Assembly (NCBI GenBank): GCA_039654915.1 | Contig: CM077594.1 | Coordinates: forward strand, 92,394,893-92,458,892 | Length of the DNA: 64,000 nt | Direction: 5' to 3' | Origin: Aquilaria yunnanensis | Lineage: Eukaryota; Streptophyta; Magnoliopsida; Malvales; Thymelaeaceae | In this document: in pieces, positions 38,791 to 51,963 of the stretch | How the letters are laid out: the number at the start of each line of letters is the position of its first letter | How positions within the stretch are numbered: position 1 is the first letter of the stretch | Notes under the pieces: model-generated | Databases searched by the model: none | What the model saw: the letters and a program-made list of their open reading frames with translations, nothing else | What the model was told of the DNA's origin: nothing | Made by a program: the position numbers and the translations under genes

Positions 38791-41360
38791 AACAAATCCA
38801 ATAGCATTGCAGTGAATGAAAAAAAAAAGAAAGAAAAAAAATGCACCAATGAATGATGAAATAGTGCAGCTTCTGCCCTATTTAGTCATGCACATATTAG
38901 ACAAAAGGTGCAATATCACAATTTACTTACCTAACCCATCAACATTTTTAATGAACCTGTAAATGCATTCATAATATAATTCAACAAAAATTTATAAGAA
39001 TTGTGTATGTACAAAATTTGTAAGAATTGTATATGTACTAATCAATGTTGGAGCATTTTAAAGCATGAGATACACACCAGATTAAGGGGTTGAGTGATCC
39101 ATGATCATGACATCATATAGTCATGTGAGCACTATTTGGGGCATTTGTGTCCCTTGTCACCCTCTTTACATTTTCACTCTCATTGTATGAAACATAATGG
39201 CAGCTTCAAAAGTTAAGTTAAGGAAAGGAAATCAGCTTAAGTAAGACAAAAAATTTTTTTTGAGTATTTAACCATTTTCTTTTCACCTTGCCAATTTGAA
39301 AACCAACAACAGTTATTGCATATCCAAGTTACATTAGAGAATCAAAAGGGTCCAAAATTACTTACAAAAAATGAACTAAAAGAGTTAACATATTACTTAA
39401 TTCTTATGAGACTAAATTAGTGTAATGCAAATTAGAGAACTCAGTTTCATTTTTGTCCAAATTCCAACATCAAAGAAACAAAAAATATGAGAATAAAAAG
39501 TCAAGTGGAAGTAAGGAAGTTCATAGAGAAAAAATATACATACGCTAGAAATCTTATTTAGAGTACTGAAGAGCCATCAGCTGGGTGCTCTGACCTCCTC
39601 TATCTAGTGATAATCCTCCTAGTTTTGTTTTGCCTTTAGCTCTGTTCTAATTGAATTGCTAATTAAAATTAATGGTTATACCAGAAACACATAAAAAAAG
39701 TATCATAAAAGTGAGAATGAACAATAAGAATACTGGAAGCTTCTGACCATGTAAAATGTGGATAATGCACTATAGTACTTTAATACGAAGATTTACTACT
39801 GTCAAAACATATGTGTTCTTATTTTGTTGTTAAAGAAGGCACTGAAAGAGTGTTGTTTTAGGTGCGTACTTAAGAAGCTAACTAAACAGAAGCAAAACCA
39901 ATACCCAAAACAATATCAATTTAGCCTTGGATATAGGCACATTTAAACTTAAAAAAATCCAGAACTGCTTTATCACCCACTAGTTATTCTAAAACATCAA
40001 TTTAACACCATAAATCATCAATCAGGTTTATTTAATTCATAACATACAGAACCTAAAGCTTTAGTGAAAAAAAAAACCACAACTCCTTTGTCAATTTATT
40101 AAGCAATAGCTCATTATATTCCAGGAGTTTAGTAACTTTTCACTCAATTTCAAATGCTATTAATTGATAGAGACCGTAGAAACTGAAAATCTTAAAACCT
40201 CAATTTTAGTCAATTTGAGGGTGCCCAATAGGGAACACCTTCCACCTCATCACAATCAGGAATTGATCTCTACCTAAGTTCAAAGCTACAAACCAATGAA
40301 ACACAAATAGCTCCTTCAGGAAAAAGAGAAGAAGATTAATGTACCGACGTAGCAGTCAGTGGCTCCAGGAACAAAATTATAAAAAAACTCCCATCTCTCA
40401 ATTAACTTGTCAATACAGTGACCCCAATGACATAGATAAATTAGCACCCTCCCTTAGCTTACGGTTGTCACATCGGCTGCCTTCGACCAATTCTAACCAC
40501 AGAGTTAGGAAAATGGTAAGAAGGGATTTGAAACTCCTAATTTTACCTAAAACAGAGGTAGAGAAGAAGAGAATGAATAATCAGACGAACCTGGGGTTTG
40601 GTTGGGAGAAGCAGATTTCGGGCTAAAAAATGACTTTGTCTTGTCTTTAGATTTTTTTAGCAGAATCAAATCTAGCATGATCAATGAGCTCAAGTTTAGG
40701 TTTTTCATAGTTGCAGGTATCCAGTTTAGGAACTTAACATATGTTCCTTCACCTAAACTTAAAAATTTTCTTAGAGTTAATCCAACAATTCTTGGGCTCC
40801 TTCTTAATCCTTTTGGTACCACTTTGAGAAGTATTCTATCATTAATTGGCTGATGTTAGAGAAATTTAGATGTCAAAAGGAATACAAAAGCAAAAAAAAG
40901 ATTAATAGCAATAGGGATATAGATATATTTTAGTTTGGCCATTTTTCCCAATAGATTATTGATTTGCTGAGTTAAGGTTGTTAGGAGAAAAAATAAATGA
41001 GTTTGGGTTTTGGATTTGTTGAGATTATCTTTTAGTTGCTTGAATCAATTATCACATTCAATATTAAAAAATCGATGAATTTGATGGAAAAAAAAAATGA
41101 GACCCAAGGAAAACAGAGAAAAAAAAGTGACAACCCAGTTGAAAAAATAAATAAATACAAAAAAGTGAAATAAAAGATCTCTTAGAGCAGGCAAAATATG
41201 AGATTTTACCAAAATCAGTGAGAGAAGGATATGTGAATCTGGCCAAAATGGTAATCTACAGTAAATTTGAAAGCAGCAACAATATTGCATGGTCAAACAA
41301 CTTGCCAAAAATAAGCTTTAAGTTATTAATGATGTCTATAATATAAATATATAATTACTA
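38791..41360. other. spacer, nothing recognised
   Basis: AT-rich. Frames near 40339-40853 are open but give no recognisable protein. No repeat borders seen. Confidence 0.4.
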
Positions 41361-43965
41361 AAAATGAAGTTATTATAGCAAGTCAGTACTTCACTCCTGA
41401 AACATTGATTGACATACTAAAATACCCAAATATGAATAGAATAATATCATATTGGCTTAAGGTCATATCATGCATAAGAAACAATAGTCAACTTTGGACA
41501 GAAGTTTTAGAATTGACCGTAGCAATGGACAAAGGCTCGATAAAGGAACCCATGAATTCAAAAAACACTGATAGTGAATTGAACATATACCTTGAAGCTT
41601 GCTTGACTTGAACGACATGGACTTAATCTTCATCTTGCACTGAAGTTGAACTTATCACACAGAACAAAAAATAAACTGAACATAAGCCAACACTAAGATC
41701 TATATCCATAGAGTTCATAAATGGCTAATAAATCAGCTTTTGTACGTTTAATTTCTTTATATCATACTGGAAGTTTATTATCAGTAAGAGTATGAGAGAT
41801 GTAAATATCTTTATGGGTATCAATTTCTAGATATCATCCGAGTTAATTGGCGAGAGCTTGAGACATAAAAGAAATGACTTATCAATGAAAATAGAAAAAA
41901 GAGAAAAAAATACAAAAGACAAAGCTCTGTACCTGATTACATAATTATTCCTCCTTTCTGCTTCCTTAAACTCCTCAGCAAAAAGATCAAGATATTACTG
42001 AATAAGGAGTTACTATAGCACGTCAGTATCTCACTCTTGAAACATTGACCAACTTACTAAAATTCCAAAATATGAATAGAATAAGATTAGATTGGCTAAA
42101 GGTCATAACATGCAGAAGCAACAACAGTCAACTTTGGACATAAGTTTTAGATTTAACCATAGCAATGAACAAAGGCTCGACAAAGATAACTATGAATTAA
42201 AAAGCATAAACAATGAATTGGACATATACTTGAAGAATTTATTTCTCTAATAAAGCTTGCATGACCTGAACGACATAGACTCGAGCTTCATTTTGCCTTG
42301 AAGCTAAACCTATCACAGAGAAAAATAAATAAATTGACCATAAGCCAACACTAAGATCCATATACATAGAGTTCATAAATGGCTAATGAATCCTGGAAGT
42401 TTATTACCGGCAAGAGCCTGAGAGATATAAATATCATCTTGGGTATTAATTTCTAGATATCATTCGAGTTAATAGTGTTGGGTTTCGGGAGCCAAACAGC
42501 GCAGCAGAATTTAAGTGAAACCCTCCAGGATCCAAGTGAAACGGGGTAAACCGGGTATTCGAAAATTTCATACCTAATTTTCGGTTGAGATATCTCACTC
42601 AACTGTAGAGTCGAATCACAAAACCTGAACAGTTGACGTGTTCAGGCTCTCTATGGTATCCACACGAGCCTCTCGGGATCACCACGCTTCCACTACATCC
42701 CGGCAGATGCGTTTTTCTTGCGCTCGCAGTGCTAGCTTGCGTCCTCCAAGGAATTGCAAGAGAATAGTGCGGCTGTCCTTTTGGGAGGCTAGGACAAGGA
42801 GACCTGCGAATTTCTCACTTAAAAGTTGTATTTATAGTGAGACTCAACTTCCAGGCCTAATGGGTTTCAAAGCCCTAATCCAATTAGGAGTTAATTTTGG
42901 GCTTAATAATGGCTCAACTCCTTGGCCCATTATTAATACGAAATTAAAGTGAAACCATAACCCAAATAATTAGCCCATGCACTCTAATGATCCAAATAGC
43001 TCTATGTGTGCGACCCAATAGGCTCTTGCCATGTTGGCAATGATCATATATCACATTTATGATCATAAGCAATGAGTGGTATCTAGCAACACATCATTGC
43101 TACCCAAGTGACAAGATTGTCGGTGAATCGACTAAACCTTTATGATTATCACCGATATATGCCATTGTCCCTTTGTCCAAGATATCAAAACTAAGCACGA
43201 GACATGGAATGTGTCACTCTCGTATGGCCCAATCTTTGGTTTCTTGATTACCGAGTAGACCAACTTAAATTGACGACATTGATATCATATATCAACTCAT
43301 CGGAGCTTGACCATGCATTTTCTAAGTCTCACTCTATCAAGGGGCCCAAAGATATCACTCCCGTTACATAGGAGGGACAAATCTCATCTTGATCATGCAA
43401 ATCCCTCCGCATGATATGTGACATACCCAATGACCTCCTTCAAGTTCACTCAGTTACGAGCAACAAATGAAAGTATCAAAGTATGTGACTCACATGTAGG
43501 GAACCTTGCTGATCTTAGGTCGAAGGACTACATATACCATGATCACTATGAAAATCACTTATGACACTCATATAACGATCCATGAAGTGTTCTCATGGTG
43601 GGTCGGTCCAGTACACAAGTTCTCCAACTTGTACCCATATGTAGACTACATATCTCATATTAGACATATGCTAGTCATTATGTATTATTGCAACCCACTC
43701 CACAATAATACTAGACTAGGGACGTTTAAGAATATCATTATTCTAGGGTTACAATTATGTTTATTACGTTACGCAGAAACAAAACAACAAACAAAATTGC
43801 TGGATTAATGCCTCAATAAAATATCATGACTCAATGTGCAAAAATACAATCATCTCATGATTGGCTTTTTGGCACAACACTAACAAATAGGCCATAAAAA
43901 AATAACTCATCAATAAAATCAAAAAAAAAAAAAAAGAATACAAAAAAGAAAGCTCTGTGCATGAT
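41361..43965. repeat. tandem duplication (~580-bp units), second unit split by a solo LTR
   Basis: Unit A is about 41361-41940. Unit B is 42003-42475 continued at 43886-43965. Shared landmarks in order: AAACATTGA, AATATGAATAGAATAA, GTCAACTTTGGACA, CATAAGCCAACACTAAGATC, ATAGAGTTCATAAATGGCTAAT, AATTTCTAGATATCAT and AAAGCTCTGT. Point and small indel differences throughout show the duplication is not recent. Only unit B carries the LTR. Confidence 0.85.
42476..43885. mobile_element. solo LTR, 1410 bp, with 5-bp target duplication
   Basis: Starts TGTTGGGTTTCGGG and ends CACAACACTAACA (TG...CA), flanked by perfect AATAG repeats (42471-42475 and 43886-43890). No internal retrotransposon sequence or second LTR is present, so this is a solo LTR left by LTR-LTR recombination. 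Family not determined. Confidence 0.9.
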
Positions 43966-44723
43966 AGAACAAACCATCTCTCTACCTCCTCTCCTTGTAT
44001 ATTACCCCGCTTATACTCTCTTCTTTATTATTCTAATTTTGAGGCGTTGATTTATTATCTCTTTATTGGTTCCTTCAGCCAACGCCCTTGTCGGTGGTCA
44101 CCCACGTTTCTCACCTTCGAAGCCCTCACGAAGATGCTATTTTCAGTCATTTGTTAATATACTTCTTATTTCTCTATATTGCATCTTCATTATCATCACG
44201 ATCTCTGATCAATGGATTTCACTAGTTTAACTAGCAACTTCTGGCTAGCTAGAGGCCATTTGAATAGGTGGGGTTTGGTCGATGAAAACCATTGCTGCTG
44301 GAGAAACATGAAGTTAGGTAGGCTAAAGACATAGATTTTGATCAATTATCCTTTGATACAAAAATTTAGACAAAATTGGCAAAAAGATACCAATAGTATG
44401 AAACGACGTTGTTTATGAGACAAATGCTATTGAAATTGGGGACCTGATCATCCAATGGAGGTATTTAGGGACCAAAATGACAGATCTAGAATAATTATGA
44501 ACTTAAAGAAGGATTTGAGAGTTTATAGGAAAAAGAAAAAAAACAAAAGGAATAAGTGATAACTAAAAACGCTGTCATCTTAAACATCATTCATTGAACA
44601 GTAAATTTGTTCCATCTTTAGAATATAGTGGTAATAATTGGGTAATTCTCACCTACGCTTCCTGTATGTCCCGACTTTCTAACGACAGATGCAAATTAAG
44701 AATTTAACAAGATATGTTTATTC

Positions 44724-44758
<35 letters not shown>

Positions 44759-44815
44759 ATTATTATTATTATTATTATTTTATTTTATTTTATTTTATTT
44801 TATTTTTATTATTAT
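44724..44815. repeat. (TGT)n(TAT)n(TTTTA)n compound microsatellite
   Basis: Runs of GTT, then ATT, then ATTTT units follow one another without a break. Confidence 0.95.
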
Positions 44816-45820
44816 TTCTTTTGGTGGTTATAATAGATATTTTACAATCTGGCATAGTCTATACCCTATTCCTGATGAGTCTTAATTTGGGGGAGATCAG
44901 TTTAAACAATTAGGTAGGCGTGAAGCTGACAACTTAGAAAAGAATCTGGAGTTCTTGGACCAAAGCTTATAGAGAAAGAGTAAATAGTTAATGGTATGTA
45001 GCAATTAATGCCCCTGGAGTTGAGAATTCATGGGGGTATTTATAGCCTTCTCAGGGTATCCCTCGAATTAAGAAGAGCTTGTCACATGTTGGCCTTCCCT
45101 TCATGTTCTCAGAATAGGTCAATAGGAACACGAGACTGTCATCAAGTTGGTCTCATCTCTGTGTTGTCGGCTAGGGCTTAGGGCCACATCTTATCAATAA
45201 TCTCCACCCAACCTAAATTCACCCAATTATTACAACTAGAAATCTTTCGGATAAAACTTAGATGACATAATTCTTCTACATTGAATTGCGCTCTTACGTT
45301 CAACTGCCGCTGCTATTTTATTTACTTATATTTTCAATTTTGATGTTTTTCTCACTCCCGTTCCCTAATGCTTTAAGTCACCTATATTATGACTCGAATC
45401 TTTACAAATCTCATGATATAGTAATTTTCATGTTAATTGTGTTAAGACTCAATTGACTAAGATATGTTGTTAACCTTCTAACTTAATTATAAAGTAGTAT
45501 AATCAATTTCGTTAACAATAAAATAAAACTAAATATTTTGTTTCTGATAAATGTGCCCACAAACTTTCATTTAAAAAAATCTATTATATCCAAGTTTAAG
45601 AATGATAATTTTTTTAAAGAAAAGGAATTATTTACTAATAAAATTGTTAATATATTTAATTTAATCATTTTTTTTCTTTTTAGTCTCTTTAATTCAATTA
45701 GCATTTTAAGTTTACAAGAAAAATTAGTCCTCATCATCACAAACTCAATATATGTCATCTGAAAAATCACTTTTTTGTTGTTTAATTATCAATTTCATTT
45801 ATTTTAATCCCATCCCATTA

Positions 45821-45938
45821 TTCAATCTTATTTGTACAGGCAAGCATTGGACCTCCACTAGTGCCCTCCAAAACCCATCATTTAATCTTATTTGTACAGA
45901 CAGGCAGTGGACCTCCACCAGTGCCATCCAAAACCACC
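45821..45938. repeat. 60-bp tandem repeat, two units
   Basis: TTCAATCTTATTTGTACAG begins unit 1 at 45821 and its near copy begins unit 2 at 45881, exactly 60 bp later. Both continue with GGACCTCCAC and GTGCC-TCCAAAACC. Confidence 0.9.
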
Positions 45939-47208
45939 ATGCAACAATGCCCCAGCTGTGGAGACGTCCATACTTGAAGAACCTATTGCCAATCAAGGGT
46001 CATGGGTCATCGTCACCTATTCCAAAGGCATCAGACACGCTTTCTTTTCCCCTCTACCTCATGAATGCATCTCATCAGCTATAGGCTAACTTCCACGATG
46101 ACCATCTTGTCACCAACTTGTTTGGCCTAAACCCTTAATTTCATCCATTTGTTTCCATCGAAGATGTCAAAATCATATTCCATTATAAGTGGAGTGGTTT
46201 CCTTATATTCCTCCAAATCAAAACTCAGTAATTGCAAGAGAGCCGTCTTGATTAGAAGAGAGGCTTTCCAAAGGATTACCAAGAGATCATTGTAAGGGCT
46301 GCCTATAAAAGGCTTTGACTACAATCCCTTTTGGGCTAGTACTGCAAAATGCTAATTGGATATCTCTAAGTTCTGGTTAATTTTCATTAAATATTTTCAA
46401 CAAAAAACCCATTAAGGTTTAAATAAAAATTGAGTTTAAAAGATTAAAAATAAAAAAAGTGATGCTTTTAAAATAAAACTAGTAATGATTTTGTTGGAAA
46501 TAATTTCAATTCTTAAAAAGTATTATTATTAAGCTTGCATATAACAGATTTTTTTTTCTAAATGAAAGTGTGTGAGCTTAGCTGTTAGAAGCAAAATTTT
46601 TAATGTTATTTTATAATTAACGAATATGATTATATACTATTTTCTTAACATTGAGGGTTAAGTGGACTACATTAAAGTTTAATAAGTGAAATGTTATTAT
46701 GAATAAGACCATGAGTTGAATGTATATTTTGGAAGGGTGACATAACCTTTTCTGTCATAGTGAATGATTTCCGTCAAAGCCAATGGAGTGGGTGAAATGA
46801 AACAATTTTACAATGTTGAGGAGTAAATTAAGACAACCCAGAGGTTGGGGACCAATGTACGGGCACCTGAAAAGATTTGGGCGACCACAAATATTCTTCA
46901 CATCAAATTCAGATAATTCTACCTAAAAAAAGGAGAGAAAAAAAAGATATTTTGGACTTCAATGACTGTAGGCCATTGTTTGTTGGTTGTTCTTTTATTG
47001 TACACATGCGTAATTAAACATAGGAATGCAACAACAGACCCTTAAACCTGTTTCACATGAAGAATGCATTCTTTGGACTTTTTTACCCATATAAAGCAAT
47101 CCAATTCCCCAGACAGCATCCCACTCAGCCTTTCTTCTACTGCTGCCGTTGCCTCATCATGAACAGCCAAGTACGTGCAACTTTTTCACATGAGCAATCT
47201 TGTTTCTT

Positions 47209-48447
47209 GGGTAAATTACGTCTGTAACCTCTAAACTTTAATTATTGTACCATTTTAAACCTTAACCCCAATTTTGTACATGAAAAATCCCAAATCTCAT
47301 TTAAGTGTTCCATGTTAGACCTTTTAAAGATAAAAAATGTTAATATGGATGGAAAACGTGTTGTGGCATGCTAACATGGGCGATTCGCCACGGTGGCACA
47401 TTCGTCATGTTAGAATTAGCCTACAATTAGCCACATTAGAAATTTAGGGCATATTTTACAAAAAAAAATGAAGAAATCTAGGGCATATATGAAGTTAGCT
47501 CAAAATCAAACATATGCCCAGAATCCAGCAACCTTCCTCCTCCCTCCCCGTCGCCTCCAACCCTCATTCGCTGCCTTTGAGCTCGGCTTCATCAGCCATC
47601 TCTAGCCCTTCCTTCGAGCTCAGCCTCATCAGCCGCCTTTAGCCCTTCCTCTAAGCTCGTCCTCGTTTGCCCTCCACCTCCCCTTATCTTATTGTTCCTC
47701 TATCCCTCACGTTTCATCCACCGTCAATGAATAGATTTGTCGTTCTATCATCCCTCACACTTTTTCTCTCAGTGCTCCCTCCTCCCCCACTTGATTCACA
47801 TCAACATTGAGTGCACTTGATTCGCAGATGTTGAAGAGTATGAATTGGTCCACTTAAGTCGGTTGGAGATGATGAAATTGGTGTTACAGCAGGAGATGGA
47901 TACATATGTGGAGTTTAAGGGCTGAGATTGGTTGAAATTGAGGGGGATTGACAGAGCGAACGAGGGGAGGAAGGGAGGAGGAGCCGTGGATGAGGTCGAG
48001 CCCGAAGGCAGCAGGGGATTGCTAAAGGTGGTTGGGGGAAGGAGGAGGAGGACCCATTTGGATTCTATCCCTCATTCGTGGATAGAATCATCGGCACTTT
48101 GAGGCTAGAAGCATCGACTAACAGTGGTGAAGCCTTAGGGGTGGCAACGTGTAGGGAAGTTTAGGGTTTATTGGGATGGGGTGATGAGATGATGGACTAA
48201 GGGTGCAGTTTTACCTTTTTCTAAGAAAACTTAAGGTTTTGTTAATTGATTTATTGTGCCAGCATGACAAATTGTCCATGCTAGCGTGTTATGTGGTATT
48301 TTTCATCCACACTAACATTTTTCATCCACAAAAGGTTTAAAATGGAACACTTAAATGAGGTTAGGGATTTTTCATGTACAAAATCGAGATTAGGGTCTAA
48401 AATGATACAATAATTAAAGGTTAGGGGTCATAGATGCAACTTACCCA
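47209..48447. mobile_element. MULE-like element with ~200-bp inverted ends and perfect 9-bp duplication
   Basis: A 1239-bp element flanked by TTGTTTCTT at 47200-47208 and 48448-48456. The left end GGGTAAATTACGTCTGTAACC and inverted right end GGGTAAGTTGCATCTATGACC extend about 200 bp inward (TGTACATGAAAAATCCC pairs with its inverted copy near 48375). The centre (47520-48170) is GC-richer, with TCATCAGCC/CCTCC-type sequence. It might be captured host sequence, but no frame is supported. Confidence 0.85.
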
Positions 48448-48456
48448 TTGTTTCTT

Positions 48457-50177
48457 CTTTATTTCTTTCTTTCATCTTTTTTATTGATCAATCTTTCAAT
48501 AGTCACAATAATATTTATTGAAGTACAGTATCTCCTAGTATGAAATAAAAAAAATATATTTTTCTTAAATTATAACTGAAATACATTCCAAACCTACTTA
48601 CTTAACACTTGTTTCTTATGCATTAGTTATAATATTTCAAAGAATAAAATACCAATTGCTAATGCGTAAGGTAACTAAAAAATTTTATTATAAATTAGAA
48701 CAAGTGTTTTTTATAAAATAATATATGTGTCTACTATTATAAAGATAAACATGAAAACATAAGTAAACAAATTCTAGAACTACTTGCTCAATCACTGATT
48801 CTTGTTCATACTTGGAAGATAAAAAAATCAACTACTAACATACACGAAAGCAAAATCTTAAGTGTCTACTATAACTCATACAAATGTACATTATAAGATA
48901 GAGATGTGTCTACTATAACACATACATGTGCCTATTATTTTAAAGATGAACATAAAAACATAACTAAACAAATTCTAGAACTACTTGCTCAATTACTTAT
49001 TTTTGTGGAAACTTGGATAATCAAAATGATCAATCACTAACATATAGGAATGCAAAATCTGAAGTGTCTACTATAACTCATACAAGTATCTCCTATAATA
49101 TAAAGATGCACTTGCTATAACAAGGATATGTGTCTACTGTTTTAAAGATGGACATAAAAATACAACAAAACAAATTCTAGAGTTACTTTATTGATCATTA
49201 ATTCTTGTTCATACTTGGAAGAGTTGAATATATTATCAACACAATGTAAACTATGAAAAACAAAGTACATAAATCACCTTCAATTTGCTTCTAAACTTTG
49301 TAAGAGTGTTACAAATTTACACAAATCCAATCTTTAAATCTCATATTCGTGTTATGAAAATATAAGTAGAAACAATAGTATTCAACATGTGTATTTAGTA
49401 AGCAATTTATTAACTAATTGTACTAAAGTGCTAACAAAATTGTTCACATGCTTCCACCTTAGTGACCTAGAAAATCTCAACCATCAAGAAACATAAATAA
49501 AGCCTTTTGCAAATTTTATCATAACCATTCAAGCTATTGCAGTTAGCATCAATATATTGCTTTATCTTGGGAGTAGTATGTACATGTAGTATCAGAAGCA
49601 CCAATTGCCAACATATATGAAAGTAAAATCCCTAAATCTCTACTATAATATATACAAGTGTCTATCATAGAACAAATATGTGTCCATTATAACATATACA
49701 TGTGTCAACTATTTTGAAGATGAACATAGAAACACAAGTAACAAATTCTAGAAATGCTTACTTAATCATTGATTATTGTTCATATTTTGAAGATCAGGAC
49801 ACCAATTACTAGCATGTAGGAAACTGAAATTTGAAGTGTCTACTATAATACATATAAGTGTCCACTATAGTAGATGTGTCAACTAATTTAAAATAAAAAA
49901 AATAGTTAAAAACTACCTTCTATTTCTTCCCTCTTCTTTCTTTTATCTTTGGATCTCAATTTTTTTTCCTACAATAGTGTTTTGTTACTTGAAGTATGCA
50001 AATAGAAATCAATCACATAGATAACCAAACAAGATCACTGTCATCATCATCAAAGTCCTAGCCGAGAAAAGCATAATAGATGTAGAATAGATGTCACTGT
50101 CGGTGGAGACTTCAAGATCAACTTTCGAAATCTTGAAACCAGATTCAAATCCTCACTCTTCCCATCCTATCCATCCG
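48457..50177. other. spacer with degenerate repeats
   Basis: Holds the ~200-bp repeat family at 48700-49890; otherwise AT-rich with nothing recognised. Confidence 0.4.
48700..49890. repeat. degenerate ~200-bp tandem/dispersed repeat
   Basis: GAAGTGTCTACTATAA-type sequence, then ATACAAGTGT, TTTTAAAGATGAACATAAAA, and ACAAATTCTAGAACTACTTG recur in this order at least three times between 48700 and 49200, spaced about 200 bp. Part or all of the unit recurs at 49615-49870. Confidence 0.7.
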
Positions 50178-50435
50178 TCATTCCTCTTGCACATTTGCCT
50201 TCTTCTTTTTTTTGCTCTTCTTGTCCTCCTTCAAAATCATTGGCTCAACAAGCTCTAGGATTGTATCGCTTGTCGTTTCCTCCTCAAGTTCTTTCTCCAA
50301 GGCTTTCTTCTTCTGCTTGTTCTTCTTCTCCTTCTTTGAATCAACCTAGATCTTTTTAATCCTTGACTATTTGCCTTTCTTTACCTTCTTTTTGATTTTG
50401 GGGGTCTCGTAAGCTTTTTTCTTGTTCATCTTCAT
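50178..50435 (-). pseudogene. lysine-rich protein fragment with two in-frame stops
   Basis: Read on the minus strand from the ATG at 50435 to TGA at 50178, one frame of 86 codons gives a strongly basic tail: MKMNKKKAYETPKIKKKVKK, two TAG stops, then KKEKKNKQKKKALEKELEEE and an EDKKSKKKKKAN ending. Charged KKE/KKK tails of this kind occur at the C-termini of nucleolar and ribosome-biogenesis proteins, but no domain is present to name a parent. The stops and lack of context argue for a captured, dead exon fragment. Confidence 0.4.
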
Positions 50436-51963
50436 TTCTTGATCAGGTAAGGCCCGCAAAGGCATCAAATAACAATTTTTGTTTTTAATTTCATAAATCA
50501 AGTTTGCATAATTGATATTGTTCCCTTTTGTGTGTGGGGAGTTGAAAAAGAAAGATAAAGAGACAAAAAAGAACGAATGAATGGATGGAGTGCACCAAAT
50601 AAGGGTGGATATAATATCATCTAAAAGAATATTTTAGTAAATATATTACTATGCCTAATTGCACATATGTGCATGTTGGACATCACCGTTTGTTGGTTCG
50701 TTGGAGGAAATCAACCAAGATAGGCCTAAGTGCATCAACAACCCTATAACTTTGTTAACTCACACAAATAAATCCTCCAATTCAAACTCAGTAATTTAAG
50801 TTCTCTAACTTTAAGAAATGGCACAAGTTGGTCCAAGCCAAATCATGTGTTTTGGAAAAGTTTCAAAATGATCCTTAATGTCTCTTTTATTCATGTTTAT
50901 GAAATTGTAGTTCATTTTTTTTTATTTAGTCCATGAAAAAGTAAAATTTATTTAAATAGATGTTATTTCTATTACTATTAAATAATCTTTCTATTAAACG
51001 TTGATTAAAACTAGCTTATGGTATACTTGATATAAATTTTTTTAGTACATAACTAAAATTTCTTATTTTTATTTATATTGATTTTATAAAATTTTATCTA
51101 AATCAAAGAACCTTAAAAGTACTTTTAGAGTATTGTTTAACAAGTTCTTTGTTTTTTTATAGTTTGTCTGTGAGTATGTATTTGTATATTGTATGGAAGT
51201 ATTTTTTTAATCTTTTTTAATAATTTTTTATGAATAAATAAATAAATCATACCAATTGGAAGTGTCTTTATCTCCATATTTTTTTTTTGTTGTATTATCA
51301 AGAGATGTTCCAATATAATAGACCAAATTATCCTTGCTTCACATTACATTATCATATGTTATTCATATAAAAAATTTTAATTTTTTTTCTCTTACAAAAA
51401 AGATAGTTTTATTGCCCATGTTATGAAAAGGGCTCATCTAATAATAAATGTATTTGAAATCACTCATCTAATAATAAATGTCTCTTAAACTAAGTGACTA
51501 TGCAGGGAAATCATTTTATATATTTTATCTTAGTTTATAATAGTTTTTTTTAAAACTTATAATTCTTCACCATATAATTACTTTTTAAAATTTTGAAAAA
51601 TAATACCAACAATATAATAATTACAACAAAATTTAAATAATAGTTATTATAATAGCAACATAATGAGTATCAAACTAATTAAATACTAATTATGTTTGAA
51701 AATCACTTGGTTTACTTTTTTTAATTGATCAATTAACAATAATAATTTTTCTTCGTTTATAACTATTTATTTGTAATAAGTCATTAAGTGTTTCTATAAA
51801 ACACTATCAATTATATGATACTTCACAAATAACAAAAATACACATGAAACTAAATAAATTTAAGCTATATATGGACTAAAACAATTAAAAAAAAATCAAC
51901 TACATTTATATATCTTTGGACAAGAGAGATTAAGGTACATGTGTGAATTTTGGCCCCCAACAC
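50436..51963. other. spacer with a single MULE-type end
   Basis: At 50723 GGCCTAAGTGCATCAACAAC starts a sequence like the ends of the foldback elements at 20855 and 33939. I found no partner end before the LTR retrotransposon begins, so it may be truncated or interrupted by that insertion. The rest is AT-rich and unassigned. Confidence 0.35.

Larger units (their letters stand above)
43966..47199. other. spacer with repeats, no gene recognised
   Basis: Includes the microsatellite at 44724-44815 and a 60-bp tandem repeat at 45821-45938. GGGGGTATTTATAG (about 45032) and GCCTATAAAAGGC (about 46301) look like promoter/LTR-type TATA contexts, but no element borders were found. Confidence 0.35.

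Noticed and set aside
48700..49890. CRISPR-like spaced repeats
   Set aside because: Repeats are long, degenerate and in plant nuclear DNA; ordinary tandem repeat.
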